This document shows positions 29,353-38,066 of a stretch of 64,000 bases of DNA, one piece after another. Within the stretch, counting starts at the first letter, position 1. Every line of letters starts with the position of its first letter. Location of the stretch: assembly GCA_029552745.1 (NCBI GenBank), contig JAKPDK010000184.1:186001-250000 (forward strand). The letters run 5' to 3'. The position numbers and the translations under genes are program-made. This DNA is from Candidatus Hydrogenedentota bacterium. Its GTDB lineage: Bacteria > Hydrogenedentota > Hydrogenedentia > Hydrogenedentales > SLHB01. Below the pieces are notes generated by a model. The model ran no database searches. It saw only the letters and a program-made list of their open reading frames with translations, and was not told where the DNA came from.

Positions 29353-29913
29353 ATGGGAAAACGTCACGTTTATTTTAGATGCCATCATACACTACATTGT
29401 TGCACGGATGTGGTTTGCCTACCCACACCATGGGACGTCATCCAAATCGTTAAAAAGACAGGAATATCTCCTTACGAATTCCTAACCTTCATTACGCCAG
29501 AAGACATCTCCGAGGTCTATAAGAGTGACCCCACCTGGCTGAAATGTCATGGGAAACGTTATATCATGGCTCTAAAACGACATGCAGGCAAAGGTTGCTT
29601 CTTTCTAGACCCGGTTCGTAAGGTTTGTACCGTCTACGAGGTTCGCCCCATCCTATGTCGGCTATATCCTTTTCGATTGGAAACAACGCGAGACGGAGAG
29701 TTCCGTTCTTTTGGTCTACATAAGGACGTAGGCTGTCCTCGTCACCGAGATGGTAAGGTTCCTGTGGAACCGTTATACCAAGCCTATCTGGAAGACGAGA
29801 AACACCAGCAAGACTATGCAGACCTTGTCCGCGTGTTTAATCGGAAACGGTATCGGGACAAACGTCCGGAGGACTTCATCAAGATGTTCTACCAGGAAGT
29901 GCCCAATAAATAA
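29353..29913 (+). CDS. YkgJ-family cysteine cluster protein
   Basis: 186 residues from the ATG at 29353. YFRCHHTLHCCTDVVCLPTP is the N-terminal Cys cluster; GCFFLDPVRKVCTVYEVRPILCRLYPF is the second half, both of the YkgJ type, which is thought to bind Fe-S or zinc. The frame stays open upstream to 29140 but overlaps the divergent NrdD-like gene. A different frame just upstream (ATG 29310) encodes a plausible family-like lead-in, VEPWENVTF, immediately before the Cys cluster, so a one-base frameshift is possible. No good ribosome site precedes 29353. Confidence 0.8.
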   Translation: MGKRHVYFRCHHTLHCCTDVVCLPTPWDVIQIVKKTGISPYEFLTFITPEDISEVYKSDPTWLKCHGKRYIMALKRHAGKGCFFLDPVRKVCTVYEVRPILCRLYPFRLETTRDGEFRSFGLHKDVGCPRHRDGKVPVEPLYQAYLEDEKHQQDYADLVRVFNRKRYRDKRPEDFIKMFYQEVPNK

Positions 29914-30009
29914 ACGCGTTCCCAGTAAGCTAATTTCTATATATTGTATCCTTTATGAACGATTACACTATATTTAGCACAAGAAAAAATAACAAAACGA
30001 TTTTTAAGA

Positions 30010-30038
30010 TTGACATCAGGGTTGGAGCATGCTATAGT
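30010..30038 (+). promoter_or_regulatory. Consensus sigma-70-type promoter of the M23/bactofilin pair
   Basis: TTGACA (30010-30015), 17-base spacer, TATAGT (30033-30038). Start of transcription near 30045 would leave a leader of about 158 bases before the M23 gene. The site lies in the gap after the YkgJ-type gene. Confidence 0.8.
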
Positions 30039-30202
30039 ACAGGCGTCCCCGAACTGGTTGAACTTGGGGCCGAGATGGGGACAATGCCATCGCGATTTGC
30101 GGAAGGCAAGGAGTTGTTTCACGGTGGATACACCCCCCAGCGAAATGACACATTGCTTCAAAGAGAGCTTTCTGGTCTGAAAAAACCGGGAGCAAGACAA
30201 CG

Positions 30203-31252
30203 ATGAAGCGTTGGGCCGTAATGCTGGTGCCCCACGGTTGCGGGAAAACACATACCCTCGACGTGAGCATCGCGCACGTCTGGACGATAGTGGCAGTATT
30301 TTTGTTCACTACCGTGCTGGCGGCGTGTCTAGCATTTACTACAACTTTCCTCGTCGAACGTTACAGTGCGGTTCAAGCGGAACTGAAAGAACTCCGCCGG
30401 GAAAACCGCGACCTCGCTGAAAAAGTTAGCGCGAAAATAAGTAGTGCGGAGGAAGCGCTCGCCCAAGCGGAAAGGGAAGAAATCGAGCGGAAAGTTCGGG
30501 AGGAATATGAGGCGAGCAACCGGGCGATTGCCGGTGAACTTGCCGACCTCCGGGACATTGAAGCGCAGATCCGAGAGATTCAGGGATTGCGCCCGCGAGT
30601 GAATTCCGCAGCGGACTATATTTCAGCCTCTACGGCATCTGAAAACGGAAAAGGTGGCGCCCCCGGGTTGTTAGGAACGGCGGCTGATTTGGAAAGAACG
30701 GAAAGACTTCGTCCTTCCAGCATTATCTACGGCCTATCCAAGCCGGCAACGGACCTTATCATTCAGGAAATCCGTTTACGGACTCAAAGTCTTTTGGACT
30801 TGAGAGACGCCCTTCTGGCGGACCGCGAGCGCACCCAACGGAAGCCCGCGATAATACCCGTGGCGAATGCTCGGGGCATTTCGTCCCGCTTTGGCTATCG
30901 TCGTGACCCGCTCACCCCCACGGTTCGTCACCATGACGGTTTGGACATTGCGGCGCCGTACGGTAGCACGGTCGTTGCCACCGGACGGGGCGTGGTCATT
31001 TCAGCGGCTTATGAAAGCTATCTTGGAAACACCGTTCGCATTGATCACGGCGACGGACTGGTTACGGTGTACGCTCACTTGAGTTCGATGTCTGTATCCG
31101 TTGGGGAACATGTTAACCGCGGGGACGAAATTGGAAAGGTTGGCACATCCGGGCGCACCACGGGTGCACACCTCCATTACGAAGTGAGGATCAACGGTCA
31201 ACCCACGAATCCGGAATTGTACCTGCCCCGTATGAAACTGGCATATCAGTAA
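30203..31252 (+). CDS. M23 (LytM) peptidase with membrane anchor and coiled coil
   Basis: 349 residues. A single membrane segment (about 27-50) is followed by a long Glu/Lys/Arg-rich coiled coil (55-125) and a C-terminal LytM domain. Metal residues are intact: HHDGLDIAAPYG (HxxxD) and HLHYEV (HxH). The family cleaves or regulates cleavage of peptidoglycan cross-links in the periplasm. The first 25 residues are cytoplasmic, and 40 bases downstream is bactofilin; an M23 gene followed by bactofilin is a known pairing, for example in cell-shape control of Helicobacter and Proteus (Csd1/CcmA-type). GGGAG is ten bases before the ATG. Confidence 0.93.
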   Translation: MKRWAVMLVPHGCGKTHTLDVSIAHVWTIVAVFLFTTVLAACLAFTTTFLVERYSAVQAELKELRRENRDLAEKVSAKISSAEEALAQAEREEIERKVREEYEASNRAIAGELADLRDIEAQIREIQGLRPRVNSAADYISASTASENGKGGAPGLLGTAADLERTERLRPSSIIYGLSKPATDLIIQEIRLRTQSLLDLRDALLADRERTQRKPAIIPVANARGISSRFGYRRDPLTPTVRHHDGLDIAAPYGSTVVATGRGVVISAAYESYLGNTVRIDHGDGLVTVYAHLSSMSVSVGEHVNRGDEIGKVGTSGRTTGAHLHYEVRINGQPTNPELYLPRMKLAYQ

Positions 31253-31292
31253 CAGGAAAAATCAGAATACGAAGAGGACCTAGGGTAAACTC

Positions 31293-31757
31293 ATGCTTGA
31301 CTCAGGGAAAAAACGTCCATTGAATGACACAAAAGCGCTTACTATCATCGGACAAGGCACCTCCATCAGTGGGGAAGTGCGTTCCAAAGGTACCATCCGT
31401 ATCGAGGGCTATCTTCAAGGGAAAGTCCATTGCGAAGATACGATTGTGGTGCAGGAAACCGGCAAAGTGAAGGCAGAGCTCTTCGGGGCTCAGGTCATCA
31501 TCAGCGGAGAAGTTGAAGGGAACGTTACCGCGACGGAACGCCTTGAAATTACAACAAATGGTAAACTCATCGGCGACATAACGGCCCCGAAAGTCAGCAT
31601 TGCCGAGGGAGTGATTTTTGAGGGCAAATGCACGATGAAACCAGTAAGTCCGAAACCTGTTACGCCTGCCTCTCCCCCTCTGGAAGGTGCACCAAAACAG
31701 GAACTGCAATCTGCCCCCCGGCCTGCATCCCCGCCAACCTCACCCGATAAAAAGTAA
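31293..31757 (+). CDS. Bactofilin (polymer-forming cytoskeletal protein)
   Basis: 154 residues. The central beta-helix repeats are seen from about residue 17 (TSISGEVRSKGTIRIEGYLQ, GKVHCEDTIVV, AQVIISGEVEGNV, LIGDITAPKVSI), flanked by a short N-terminal tail and a Pro-rich C-terminus (KPVTPASPPLEG). Bactofilins polymerise without nucleotide at the inner membrane and place cell-wall enzymes. The upstream M23 peptidase is the likely partner. Confidence 0.94.
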   Translation: MLDSGKKRPLNDTKALTIIGQGTSISGEVRSKGTIRIEGYLQGKVHCEDTIVVQETGKVKAELFGAQVIISGEVEGNVTATERLEITTNGKLIGDITAPKVSIAEGVIFEGKCTMKPVSPKPVTPASPPLEGAPKQELQSAPRPASPPTSPDKK

Positions 31758-31772
31758 TACTTTATTCAAACA

Positions 31773-31813
31773 AAAACCGCCGACGATCGCCACAATCGAC
31801 CGCCGGCGGTTTT
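31773..31813. terminator. Bidirectional intrinsic terminator after bactofilin
   Basis: AAAACCGCCG (31773-31782) pairs exactly with CGGCGGTTTT (31804-31813), with a loop of 21 bases that can itself pair in part. T-runs lie on both outer sides, so it can end bactofilin on the plus strand and the DUF4380 gene on the minus strand. Confidence 0.85.
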
Positions 31814-31827
31814 CTTATAACATGAAA

Positions 31828-32829
31828 TCAAGGGGCGCCGACTTTCGTCTTTTCAACCAAAGGTAACAACGCCGCGTCAATTTCTGCGTCGGTCTTGCCC
31901 ACATCTGACCGGAACAAGTGCCACGTCTCAACGTGCTCCACCGACCCTCCGTCCGCTGCCAACTTCGTCAATGGCCCAAGCGATTCAATTTCTAACATGT
32001 CTTCATTGGTAAAAGTTTCAAAATTGCACCCATAATCGGGGTAAGCGGCACCTTCTTGGTAACCAAACCGCTTAATGAACACTTCCCTATTCAGCGCATA
32101 AGCAACCCAGCCTTGCTTATTTAACAGCCCCACTTTTTGTTTGGTGGTAGCTTTTGGGTTTTGCTGCAACTGGATGTACTTTGAAGTAAACGTCCAACGG
32201 GGGTCGGAAAGGTCTGTATAGTGCCAAAGCACCATCGGGCGGGCTGGCAGCAAATAGTCCGGATGAGGACGAAACGGCTCCTGGGGGTAAATGCCGCGGC
32301 CATTCTTTGCCATGACCGTCAATGCCCACGCCGCCAACTCCACATCCCATAAATTGCGATTAATGAGCCGATGAAGTACGTTGACTCGGTTCTCGTTCTC
32401 AGCCAACGTAATCTCCATTTCTTTCTGGATGCCCGTGGTTTCCTCGGTAGGCTGCGTGATTTTTAAGGTTTTGCCGTCCCAAGACGCTGAAACAGGGCCA
32501 TTATCAAGCGCATACGTGCGAGGCATTGCCTCTGGAGCATGCCACAAACGATGGCCACCGTAAATGCGCCATTCTTCGCCACCTGTTTTGCCCATCTGGT
32601 CTGCAAACTCCGAAAAGAAGTTTTGCCCCCCCACGAAGCCCAAACGAATCACTCGGGGACCGACATCCGTTGTTACAATGAGTTCGATATCCCCATTGCT
32701 CAACCGAATGCAGTTTGGCCAACCGCCATAAGAGACTTTTTCTTGCATTGTCACCTCTCCTGCTTGTGCCCATACACTAAGAACCATTAATGTGCCACAA
32801 AAGATACCTAACATCGTTTTAGTTTTCAT
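31828..32829 (-). CDS. DUF4380 domain exported protein
   Basis: 333 residues from the ATG at 32829, where GGAG lies nine bases upstream; in-frame ATGs at 32838 and 32844 sit within or before that site. A signal peptide is visible (MLGIFCGTLMVLSVWAQAG). The body matches DUF4380 (LIVTTDVGPRVIRLGFVGGQ, GGHRLWHAPE, VNVLHRLINRNLWDVELAAW), a beta-sandwich similar to galactose mutarotase or carbohydrate-binding folds. It is frequent in Planctomycetes- and Hydrogenedentota-like genomes; substrate unknown. Confidence 0.88.
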   Translation of the reverse strand: MKTKTMLGIFCGTLMVLSVWAQAGEVTMQEKVSYGGWPNCIRLSNGDIELIVTTDVGPRVIRLGFVGGQNFFSEFADQMGKTGGEEWRIYGGHRLWHAPEAMPRTYALDNGPVSASWDGKTLKITQPTEETTGIQKEMEITLAENENRVNVLHRLINRNLWDVELAAWALTVMAKNGRGIYPQEPFRPHPDYLLPARPMVLWHYTDLSDPRWTFTSKYIQLQQNPKATTKQKVGLLNKQGWVAYALNREVFIKRFGYQEGAAYPDYGCNFETFTNEDMLEIESLGPLTKLAADGGSVEHVETWHLFRSDVGKTDAEIDAALLPLVEKTKVGAP

Positions 32830-32912
32830 CGATCGCATCTCCATACTCTCGTTGTCGGTTCGTGGTATTTTCCAAAAAACCACAGCCGACTTCAACAAGC
32901 CACCCGAGCCAG

Positions 32913-33143
32913 CTATTTCTTCAAAAACCACGTGAACGCATTCAATAACAGCGTCAGCAAAAGACTTAACACCAGACAAGTGACGATTGGAAAATAGAAG
33001 GAATATCGTTCCCGTTCAATTCGGATATCTCCCGGAAAATTGCCGAAAGGAAAGCCTATCTTGCCGAAAAACCAAATGCTGCCCCCTATCACAATCAGTA
33101 AGACCCCTGAAATGATAAGAAATTTCCCCATATCGCTTAGCAT
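32913..33143 (-). CDS. DUF2905 small membrane protein
   Basis: 76 residues. Two membrane segments (FLIISGVLLIVIGGSIWFFG and YFPIVTCLVLSLLLTLLLN) flank the signature GNFPGDIRIERERYSFYFP, which defines DUF2905. I use the ATG at 33143 because GGAGGAG lies nine bases upstream; ATG 33149 is too close to it. Family function is unknown; members often lie near ruvB or tRNA-modification genes, but not here. Confidence 0.9.
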   Translation of the reverse strand: MLSDMGKFLIISGVLLIVIGGSIWFFGKIGFPFGNFPGDIRIERERYSFYFPIVTCLVLSLLLTLLLNAFTWFLKK

Positions 33144-33265
33144 CGGCATCTACTCCTCCGCCAGTCGAACGACCATCAGGAACGGATTTCTAATTGAGGC
33201 ATCTACAAGACAACGCAGAAATCTAGCTGGCTCAAAACGCAACAATACATGGGCATAAAGAAAAA

Positions 33266-33341
33266 TGGTGGAGATGATCGGAATCGAACCGACGACCTCT
33301 TGTCTGCCAGACAAGCGCTCTCCCAACTGAGCTACATCCCC
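33266..33341 (-). tRNA. tRNA-Ala(GGC)
   Basis: 76 bases, read on the minus strand from 33341. Acceptor GGGGATG pairs with CATCTCC and carries the G3:U70 pair that marks tRNA-Ala. D arm GCTC/GAGC, anticodon stem CTTGT/ACAAG with loop CTGGCAG (anticodon GGC), T arm GTCGG/CCGAT with TTCGATT. The 3' CCA is encoded. Confidence 0.97.
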
Positions 33342-33395
33342 ACATCGTCAATAGGAATGGCTGCGTGATTCGCAGCGATTTGCAATCGTGTCGCT

Positions 33396-33424
33396 ATTCT
33401 ACCAAAAAGTGCGTTGACTCGCAA
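33396..33424 (-). promoter_or_regulatory. Promoter of tRNA-Ala
   Basis: On the minus strand, TTGCGA (33424-33419), 17-base spacer, TAGAAT (33401-33396). Start near 33389 places the mature tRNA end about 48 bases downstream. Confidence 0.6.
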
Positions 33425-33437
33425 CATCTAGGACCGA

Positions 33438-34379
33438 TTACAAATCGTCTACCATGATCATTTCGTCGTAGAACTCTCTGTAACTATTACCGTGAACCCC
33501 TTTCATAAATGCCATCGCCGCCCGGGGATGCTTGTTCAGAATCCCTGTGATGGCATAAGGAATCTCGTAACCCCAACGTAATTCCTTTTGCATGGGTTCA
33601 AAATGTTTTTGGATCAGGTCAAAAACGGGTCTCACATCGAACTTGGGATTCTTCAGAAAGCCAATGAGTAACTCCAAAGGACAGTTCCCGGCGGCTCTGC
33701 CGATACCATACACCGTGGCATCGAGGCGATTCACTCCTTTAATAATTGCTTCTATGGTATTCGCGAATGCCAACTGCTGGTTGTTATGACAATGAACCCC
33801 GATCTGTTTGCCGGGCAATTTTGCCAAATATTTTTCAACCAAATAATGGATCTGTTCTGAGTAGAAATAGCCAAAACTATCTACGAGGTAAACCATTTCA
33901 AAATCTGTCTGAGCAAGCTGGTCCAATGCCTCATCCAGGTCAGGCTCTAAAGCATGGGACACCGCCATGATGTTTATAGACACCTCGTAGCCAAGAGATT
34001 TTAAGTGTTTGCCCAAGTGGATCGCTTTATCAATGTCTTTGACGTAGGTAGCCACCCGCACTAACTTCACAATTGATTCGGAAGCGGGGAGAAAATCGTC
34101 ATAATCCGTTCGCCCGACGTCGCACATGATAGACACTTTGGTATCGCACTCGTAGGCGACTTCTCGGATGATTTCTTCGTCGCAATATCGCCAAGGCCCA
34201 AATTCGGAAGGTGGAAACTGTTTCTTGTCGGCACGATACCCGAGTTCCACGTAGTCAACACCTGCTTGGGCAAGTCCGTGGAAAAGGTCCTTGACAAGTT
34301 CCTTGTCAAATTTCCAGTCGTTCATGAGACCGCCATCTCGGATAGTGCAATCTAGAATTTTGATTTCTGGTCGGTACAT
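33438..34379 (-). CDS. DRE-TIM metallolyase family aldolase (HMGL-like)
   Basis: 313 residues. The DRE-TIM signature is ILDCTIRDGG at the N-terminus; metal-binding GVHCHNN and the following barrel strand (LDATVYGIGRAAGNCPLE) are also present. It resembles the 4-hydroxy-2-oxovalerate aldolase branch of this superfamily, often annotated only as 'aldolase catalytic domain protein'. Such enzymes cleave or form C-C bonds next to a 2-oxo acid with a divalent metal. No acyltransferase or dehydrogenase partner is adjacent, so the substrate is unknown. AAAGGGA precedes the ATG. Confidence 0.87.
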   Translation of the reverse strand: MYRPEIKILDCTIRDGGLMNDWKFDKELVKDLFHGLAQAGVDYVELGYRADKKQFPPSEFGPWRYCDEEIIREVAYECDTKVSIMCDVGRTDYDDFLPASESIVKLVRVATYVKDIDKAIHLGKHLKSLGYEVSINIMAVSHALEPDLDEALDQLAQTDFEMVYLVDSFGYFYSEQIHYLVEKYLAKLPGKQIGVHCHNNQQLAFANTIEAIIKGVNRLDATVYGIGRAAGNCPLELLIGFLKNPKFDVRPVFDLIQKHFEPMQKELRWGYEIPYAITGILNKHPRAAMAFMKGVHGNSYREFYDEMIMVDDL

Positions 34380-34409
34380 TGCAGGGTCCCTTTCTCAGTC
34401 CGATACCAT

Positions 34410-34438
34410 AATGTACAGCAAAACACGGGTCAGATCAA
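34410..34438 (-). promoter_or_regulatory. Probable promoter of the aldolase gene
   Basis: Minus strand TTGATC (34438-34433), 17-base spacer, TACATT (34415-34410); start near 34403, 24 bases before the ATG. Match to consensus is moderate. Confidence 0.5.
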
Positions 34439-34492
34439 TTACACGGGAAATTACACGTTCAGACTTTACGAAAACAGCATTTGAAAACGCCA

Positions 34493-36139
34493 TCAACTCC
34501 CGTACGGAGTTGACTCTGACGACTCGGGCGCCATCGGCAAGATAGGTTGGTTGTCCGAATTTCGGCTTTCATTCGCACTAGTTATCCGAATCGCGGCTCG
34601 GTCCGAAAATACACACACATTTTCGCACATACCGCAGCCGATACAACGGTCAGGGTCTACTTGAGGTTGTTTTAACACGGTCGTCTTCCCGTTGGGAAGT
34701 CTAACCTCGCGCTCGACCAAATAGATCGCCTTTTGAGGCACCGGGCAATGTTCCTCGCAGATAATGCAGCTCCGTCCGTAAGCGTATGGCAGACATCGCG
34801 TTGTGTCTATGGTCGCCAAACCTAGTTTGACTTGTTGCTTCTCTTCGAGCGCCAAGGATTGTATGGCACCCGTGGGGCAAACTTGACCACAAAGGTTGCA
34901 GTTATATTCGCAGTAACCTATCTTTGGGATAAGCCGTGGTGTCCATAACCCCTCTAAGCCAGATTCGAACCCACAGGGGTGAAGCGCGGTTGTAGGGCAG
35001 ACACGCATGCACAAGCCGCACTGAATGCATTTCTGCAAAAATTGCCTTTCTCGTAGTGCGCCCGGCGGTCTTATCAACTCTGGATTATAGTTTTTTTCTT
35101 GGGCTTGAGGCGTCAAGCGCATGAGAAATATGCCGGTAACGCCAGCCAATGCCGCCTGAACCGCAGTACGTCTCGACAAATCCAACCGCCCCATAGCGGG
35201 ACGAGGAAATGGGGAACGAAACTCGAACGAGATCGCCTTAAAATTGCATGCTGCCACACAGTTCCAACAGCCAAAACACTCCGTCGGTAGCCAATCCCCC
35301 CGTTTGTCAGGTTGTGCAGCGGCAGGACATGCGGTACTGCACTTGCCGCAATTGTTGCAAAGACTCTCCTCGTTGCGAAGTCGCATGACGGGGCGCTGCG
35401 CTAACACGCCTAAAAGGGCTCCCAACGGACAGATATATCGGCACCAAAAACGCGGCTTCACCCAATTTAGGACCAGCACAGCAACAAAAAGTATTCCTAC
35501 GCCAATGCTTCCATAGAAGGCTTGCCCGGGGGCGCGAAAAACCTGGTCTCGCAGGAAACGGTACACGGGTTCCGACACGGAGGTAGCGCGGAAGGGTCCA
35601 ATCTTGGGATCGGCAACGTAGATCGCGGTGGAGGCGTCCTCAACACCGTATTGAATCGCCGGAAGAACAGCAGTGACGCCGCTCCGATATAGAAAGGAGA
35701 ACGGGTCGAGCACCCCAATCCAATGAACACCAAAAAGCGCCATCACCAGGAGAGCAATCAAAACGATATACTTTGCACGTTGCCAAGGACTTCGGGTCTC
35801 CGGGGGAGTTGGCGTTTCCCTGCGACTCCGCAACCAAGAAAAGATGTTATGAAGGGTTCCGAAGGGACAGAACCAACCACAAAAAACCCGTCCCAAAAGT
35901 AAGGTTACCCCCACCGTGATAAATGCCACTAAAAGCGCGGCAGGTACGGCGTGACTTGACAGCCATGTAGCGGTCAGCACCAGCGGGTCTAGTTGAAAAT
36001 AGAAACGCAGCAGAGGGGGGACATTGTCCACCTGCGCCAAGTGGGTTACGACCAAAGTCCAAACAAACAAAAGCAGAAACACCGCCTGACAAAGACGGCG
36101 CACCCACTGTGTCCAGGATCGGGGGCGAAGGAAACTCAC
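34493..36139 (-). CDS. Membrane polyferredoxin, NapH-like half fused to NapG/MauM-like ferredoxin half
   Basis: 548 residues. The N-terminal half has about four membrane segments and two NapH/NosR-type CxxxCP motifs (FCGWFCPFG near residue 72, WCRYICPLG near 230). Then come CNNCGKCSTACP and CFGCWNCVAAC, a hydrophobic Arg-Arg segment (LSRRTAVQAALAGVTG) near 330, and further clusters CIQCGLCMRVCP, CEYNCNLCGQVCP, CIICEEHCP and CIGCGMCENVC. It would pass electrons across the membrane through several [4Fe-4S] clusters, probably from quinol or toward a periplasmic acceptor. No nitrate or nitrous oxide reductase is adjacent. Overlaps the DUF362 gene by ATGA. Confidence 0.9.
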   Translation of the reverse strand: MSFLRPRSWTQWVRRLCQAVFLLLFVWTLVVTHLAQVDNVPPLLRFYFQLDPLVLTATWLSSHAVPAALLVAFITVGVTLLLGRVFCGWFCPFGTLHNIFSWLRSRRETPTPPETRSPWQRAKYIVLIALLVMALFGVHWIGVLDPFSFLYRSGVTAVLPAIQYGVEDASTAIYVADPKIGPFRATSVSEPVYRFLRDQVFRAPGQAFYGSIGVGILFVAVLVLNWVKPRFWCRYICPLGALLGVLAQRPVMRLRNEESLCNNCGKCSTACPAAAQPDKRGDWLPTECFGCWNCVAACNFKAISFEFRSPFPRPAMGRLDLSRRTAVQAALAGVTGIFLMRLTPQAQEKNYNPELIRPPGALRERQFLQKCIQCGLCMRVCPTTALHPCGFESGLEGLWTPRLIPKIGYCEYNCNLCGQVCPTGAIQSLALEEKQQVKLGLATIDTTRCLPYAYGRSCIICEEHCPVPQKAIYLVEREVRLPNGKTTVLKQPQVDPDRCIGCGMCENVCVFSDRAAIRITSANESRNSDNQPILPMAPESSESTPYGS

Positions 36140-37071
36140 GATACCGATACCTCTCGGAAGGCGAGCTTGCGGTAATCCGCGCGCCCAAGTCCTCTGGCTT
36201 CCCCTCGGCGAACAGAGGGAAGGTCTTCCGCCTTATGACCGAGCAATTCGGCGCCAAATGCGTCCAGCGCCACGATATCCGTGCCTGCGGCTATCGTGTT
36301 CATACGTTTCACATCCGCCACATTACCTCCGGTTGGTCCATTTGCTGTCAGGATACGAACCGCATCCAAAACACAAAGGCGGGGTTTCATAAATGCAGTC
36401 ATATCGCACAGGTAACCGGCAAAATCCTGGTGCCACTGTCCCCGAGAACCGCCAATGACTCCCATGTAGTTCTTCATACACAACGTAGCAGTCGAAAGGC
36501 TGTGATGTTTGACAACCGGGACATTGATTACCAGATCACTCTCAATGATTTCGGGATAAACCTCCCACTCCTTGAGAACTTCTCCGTTGATGGACATTTT
36601 GCGGAACCGATTGTTATCCACGTAAACCATCTTGCCGCCTGCTTTACGGACTGCGGCCTCAATCCCACTCATGGGGTAGGTTTGTTTGGCGTCGGCACAC
36701 GTGTTATCGCCGACCTTCACGATTTTGGCGCCTGCTTCGAGACACAAACGCACCAACGTTGCTACCACATCAGGATTCGTATTCGCCGCTTGTTCGGGGG
36801 TGCGATTCCAGGCAATATTGGGCTTAATCCAAACCGTATCGCCTTTGCTCACAAATCGCTGCATGCCGCCCAGCGCTTGAATTGCTTGTTCCGTGAGCTT
36901 TGATGCCACAACGGCGTCGTCATAGGCAGAGGTCTCACCTTGCCACCGAGCCACGCACATATCTACAGGACTGGCGTTTTCTTGAGAAAAACCGACTGGA
37001 TGAATAAAAGCAGCGGTTGCGGCACTTGCCGTGATTCCCAAAAAAGTGCGTCGACTGGTTTTCTTCATCAT
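36136..37071 (-). CDS. DUF362 domain protein with Tat signal
   Basis: 311 residues from the ATG at 37071, seven bases after GGAGG. It begins MMKKTSRRTFLGITASAATA, a twin-arginine signal, so it is exported folded. The body matches DUF362 (WIKPNIAWNRTPEQAANTNP, VGDNTCADAKQTYPMSG, VPVVKHHSLSTATLCMKNYMG). DUF362 proteins are often Fe-S-linked, but I see no ferredoxin motif here, so clusters would come from the partner encoded next. The pair recurs in several phyla; the substrate is unknown. Confidence 0.9.
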   Translation of the reverse strand: MMKKTSRRTFLGITASAATAAFIHPVGFSQENASPVDMCVARWQGETSAYDDAVVASKLTEQAIQALGGMQRFVSKGDTVWIKPNIAWNRTPEQAANTNPDVVATLVRLCLEAGAKIVKVGDNTCADAKQTYPMSGIEAAVRKAGGKMVYVDNNRFRKMSINGEVLKEWEVYPEIIESDLVINVPVVKHHSLSTATLCMKNYMGVIGGSRGQWHQDFAGYLCDMTAFMKPRLCVLDAVRILTANGPTGGNVADVKRMNTIAAGTDIVALDAFGAELLGHKAEDLPSVRRGEARGLGRADYRKLAFREVSVS

Positions 37072-37546
37072 AGTCATGCCTCCTATTAGTTTCTTACATA
37101 CATGTCCAGGACGATGATTCACATGAGACAGAGGCGTGAACTGCAGTGCATCAATCTCGTACTCAACTTCTAGCTCAGTCTAAAGAATGTAACCCCTTTT
37201 TTCAAACTTTGTTCGACCAGCCATGTTTAAGGAAGTCGCGGGGGTGTATCCCCACGCTGAACAATTATGAGAAAAGATGAGGCACGGTGCTGAGAAGTAC
37301 TCGGCTAATCAAGCAAAAAACGGGGCAACTCTAAAATACGTTTGAGATCGTTCAAAAAACTACTATAACGCGCTATAAAGAATCACCGAAGTCTAAAAGC
37401 TGACGTCACGTGTTTGCTCAAAAAGATTCTCAGAACGTGAGAAAAGAACAGAGGTTTTGTTAGTTTCGGACAATTTGTTATAATGGGCGGCAGTAATCGA
37501 ACCTTAAAAGAAACACGAGACATGCCGAGTCAAGGAGTAGTGTTAC
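37072..37546. other. Intergenic region between divergent DUF362 and zinc-ribbon genes
   Basis: No gene seen in 475 bases. 37233-37252 (GCGGGGGTGTATCCCCACGC) folds as a short stable hairpin, and 37290-37306 (GCTGAGAAGTACTCGGC) as another, about 40 bases apart; they match no RNA family I know. A promoter for the plus-strand gene lies at the right end (37457-37484). Confidence 0.4.
37457..37484 (+). promoter_or_regulatory. Promoter of the zinc-ribbon protein gene
   Basis: TTGTTA (37457-37462), 16-base spacer, TATAAT (37479-37484). Start near 37491, about 56 bases before the ATG. Confidence 0.65.
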
Positions 37547-38026
37547 ATGCCGGGAAAGTATGAATGTCCGAAATGTGGCCGGAAGTTCACCGCTTGGGGT
37601 GCAGAAAAACTAGGGTATAAGTGTCCTCATGACAAATGGTGTCCGGCTGATGCGACCGGCGATATCGAATTGGTGCCTGCGGAGACGTTGGAAGATCGTA
37701 GCGGCCGACGAGCCATTCTGCGGCGGTCTCTACGCAGACATCCCCTTATGCCGAAACCCTCGGAAGTGGACGCTGATGAGGCGCTGGTACCTGATGTGGA
37801 AGAGTTTGACGTGGAACGTCCGTTCGTTGAAGAAGAAGACGAATATCATTACATTCCCACCGACGAAGATGTTTTGGAACCGCCGCTTGTTGCCCACGAT
37901 GAGGAAACGATAGCTGAGGACGTGCCCTTAGATATCGAAGAGGCAATGCCTTTCCAGGATGATATGGCGGAACCCGAAGGGCCTATCGAACGAATGGACG
38001 AGTCAGACGATACTTGGCCGCGTTAG
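37547..38026 (+). CDS. Zinc-ribbon protein with acidic, disordered tail (159 aa)
   Basis: Residues 5-35 hold CPKCGRKFTAWGAEKLGYKC followed by a further Cys (KWCPA), a treble-clef-like zinc site. The remainder is strongly acidic (FVEEEDEYHYIPTDEDV, DDMAEPEGPIERMDESDD) and probably disordered. No family recognised. AAGGAGT eight bases before the ATG, a good promoter and a downstream terminator show a monocistronic gene. The layout, a zinc module with an acidic tail, suggests a nucleic-acid- or polymerase-associated adaptor, but that is only a guess. Confidence 0.82.
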   Translation: MPGKYECPKCGRKFTAWGAEKLGYKCPHDKWCPADATGDIELVPAETLEDRSGRRAILRRSLRRHPLMPKPSEVDADEALVPDVEEFDVERPFVEEEDEYHYIPTDEDVLEPPLVAHDEETIAEDVPLDIEEAMPFQDDMAEPEGPIERMDESDDTWPR

Positions 38027-38066
38027 TTTAGCCTCGATATTGCCTGAAAACAATTCCGACACACGG

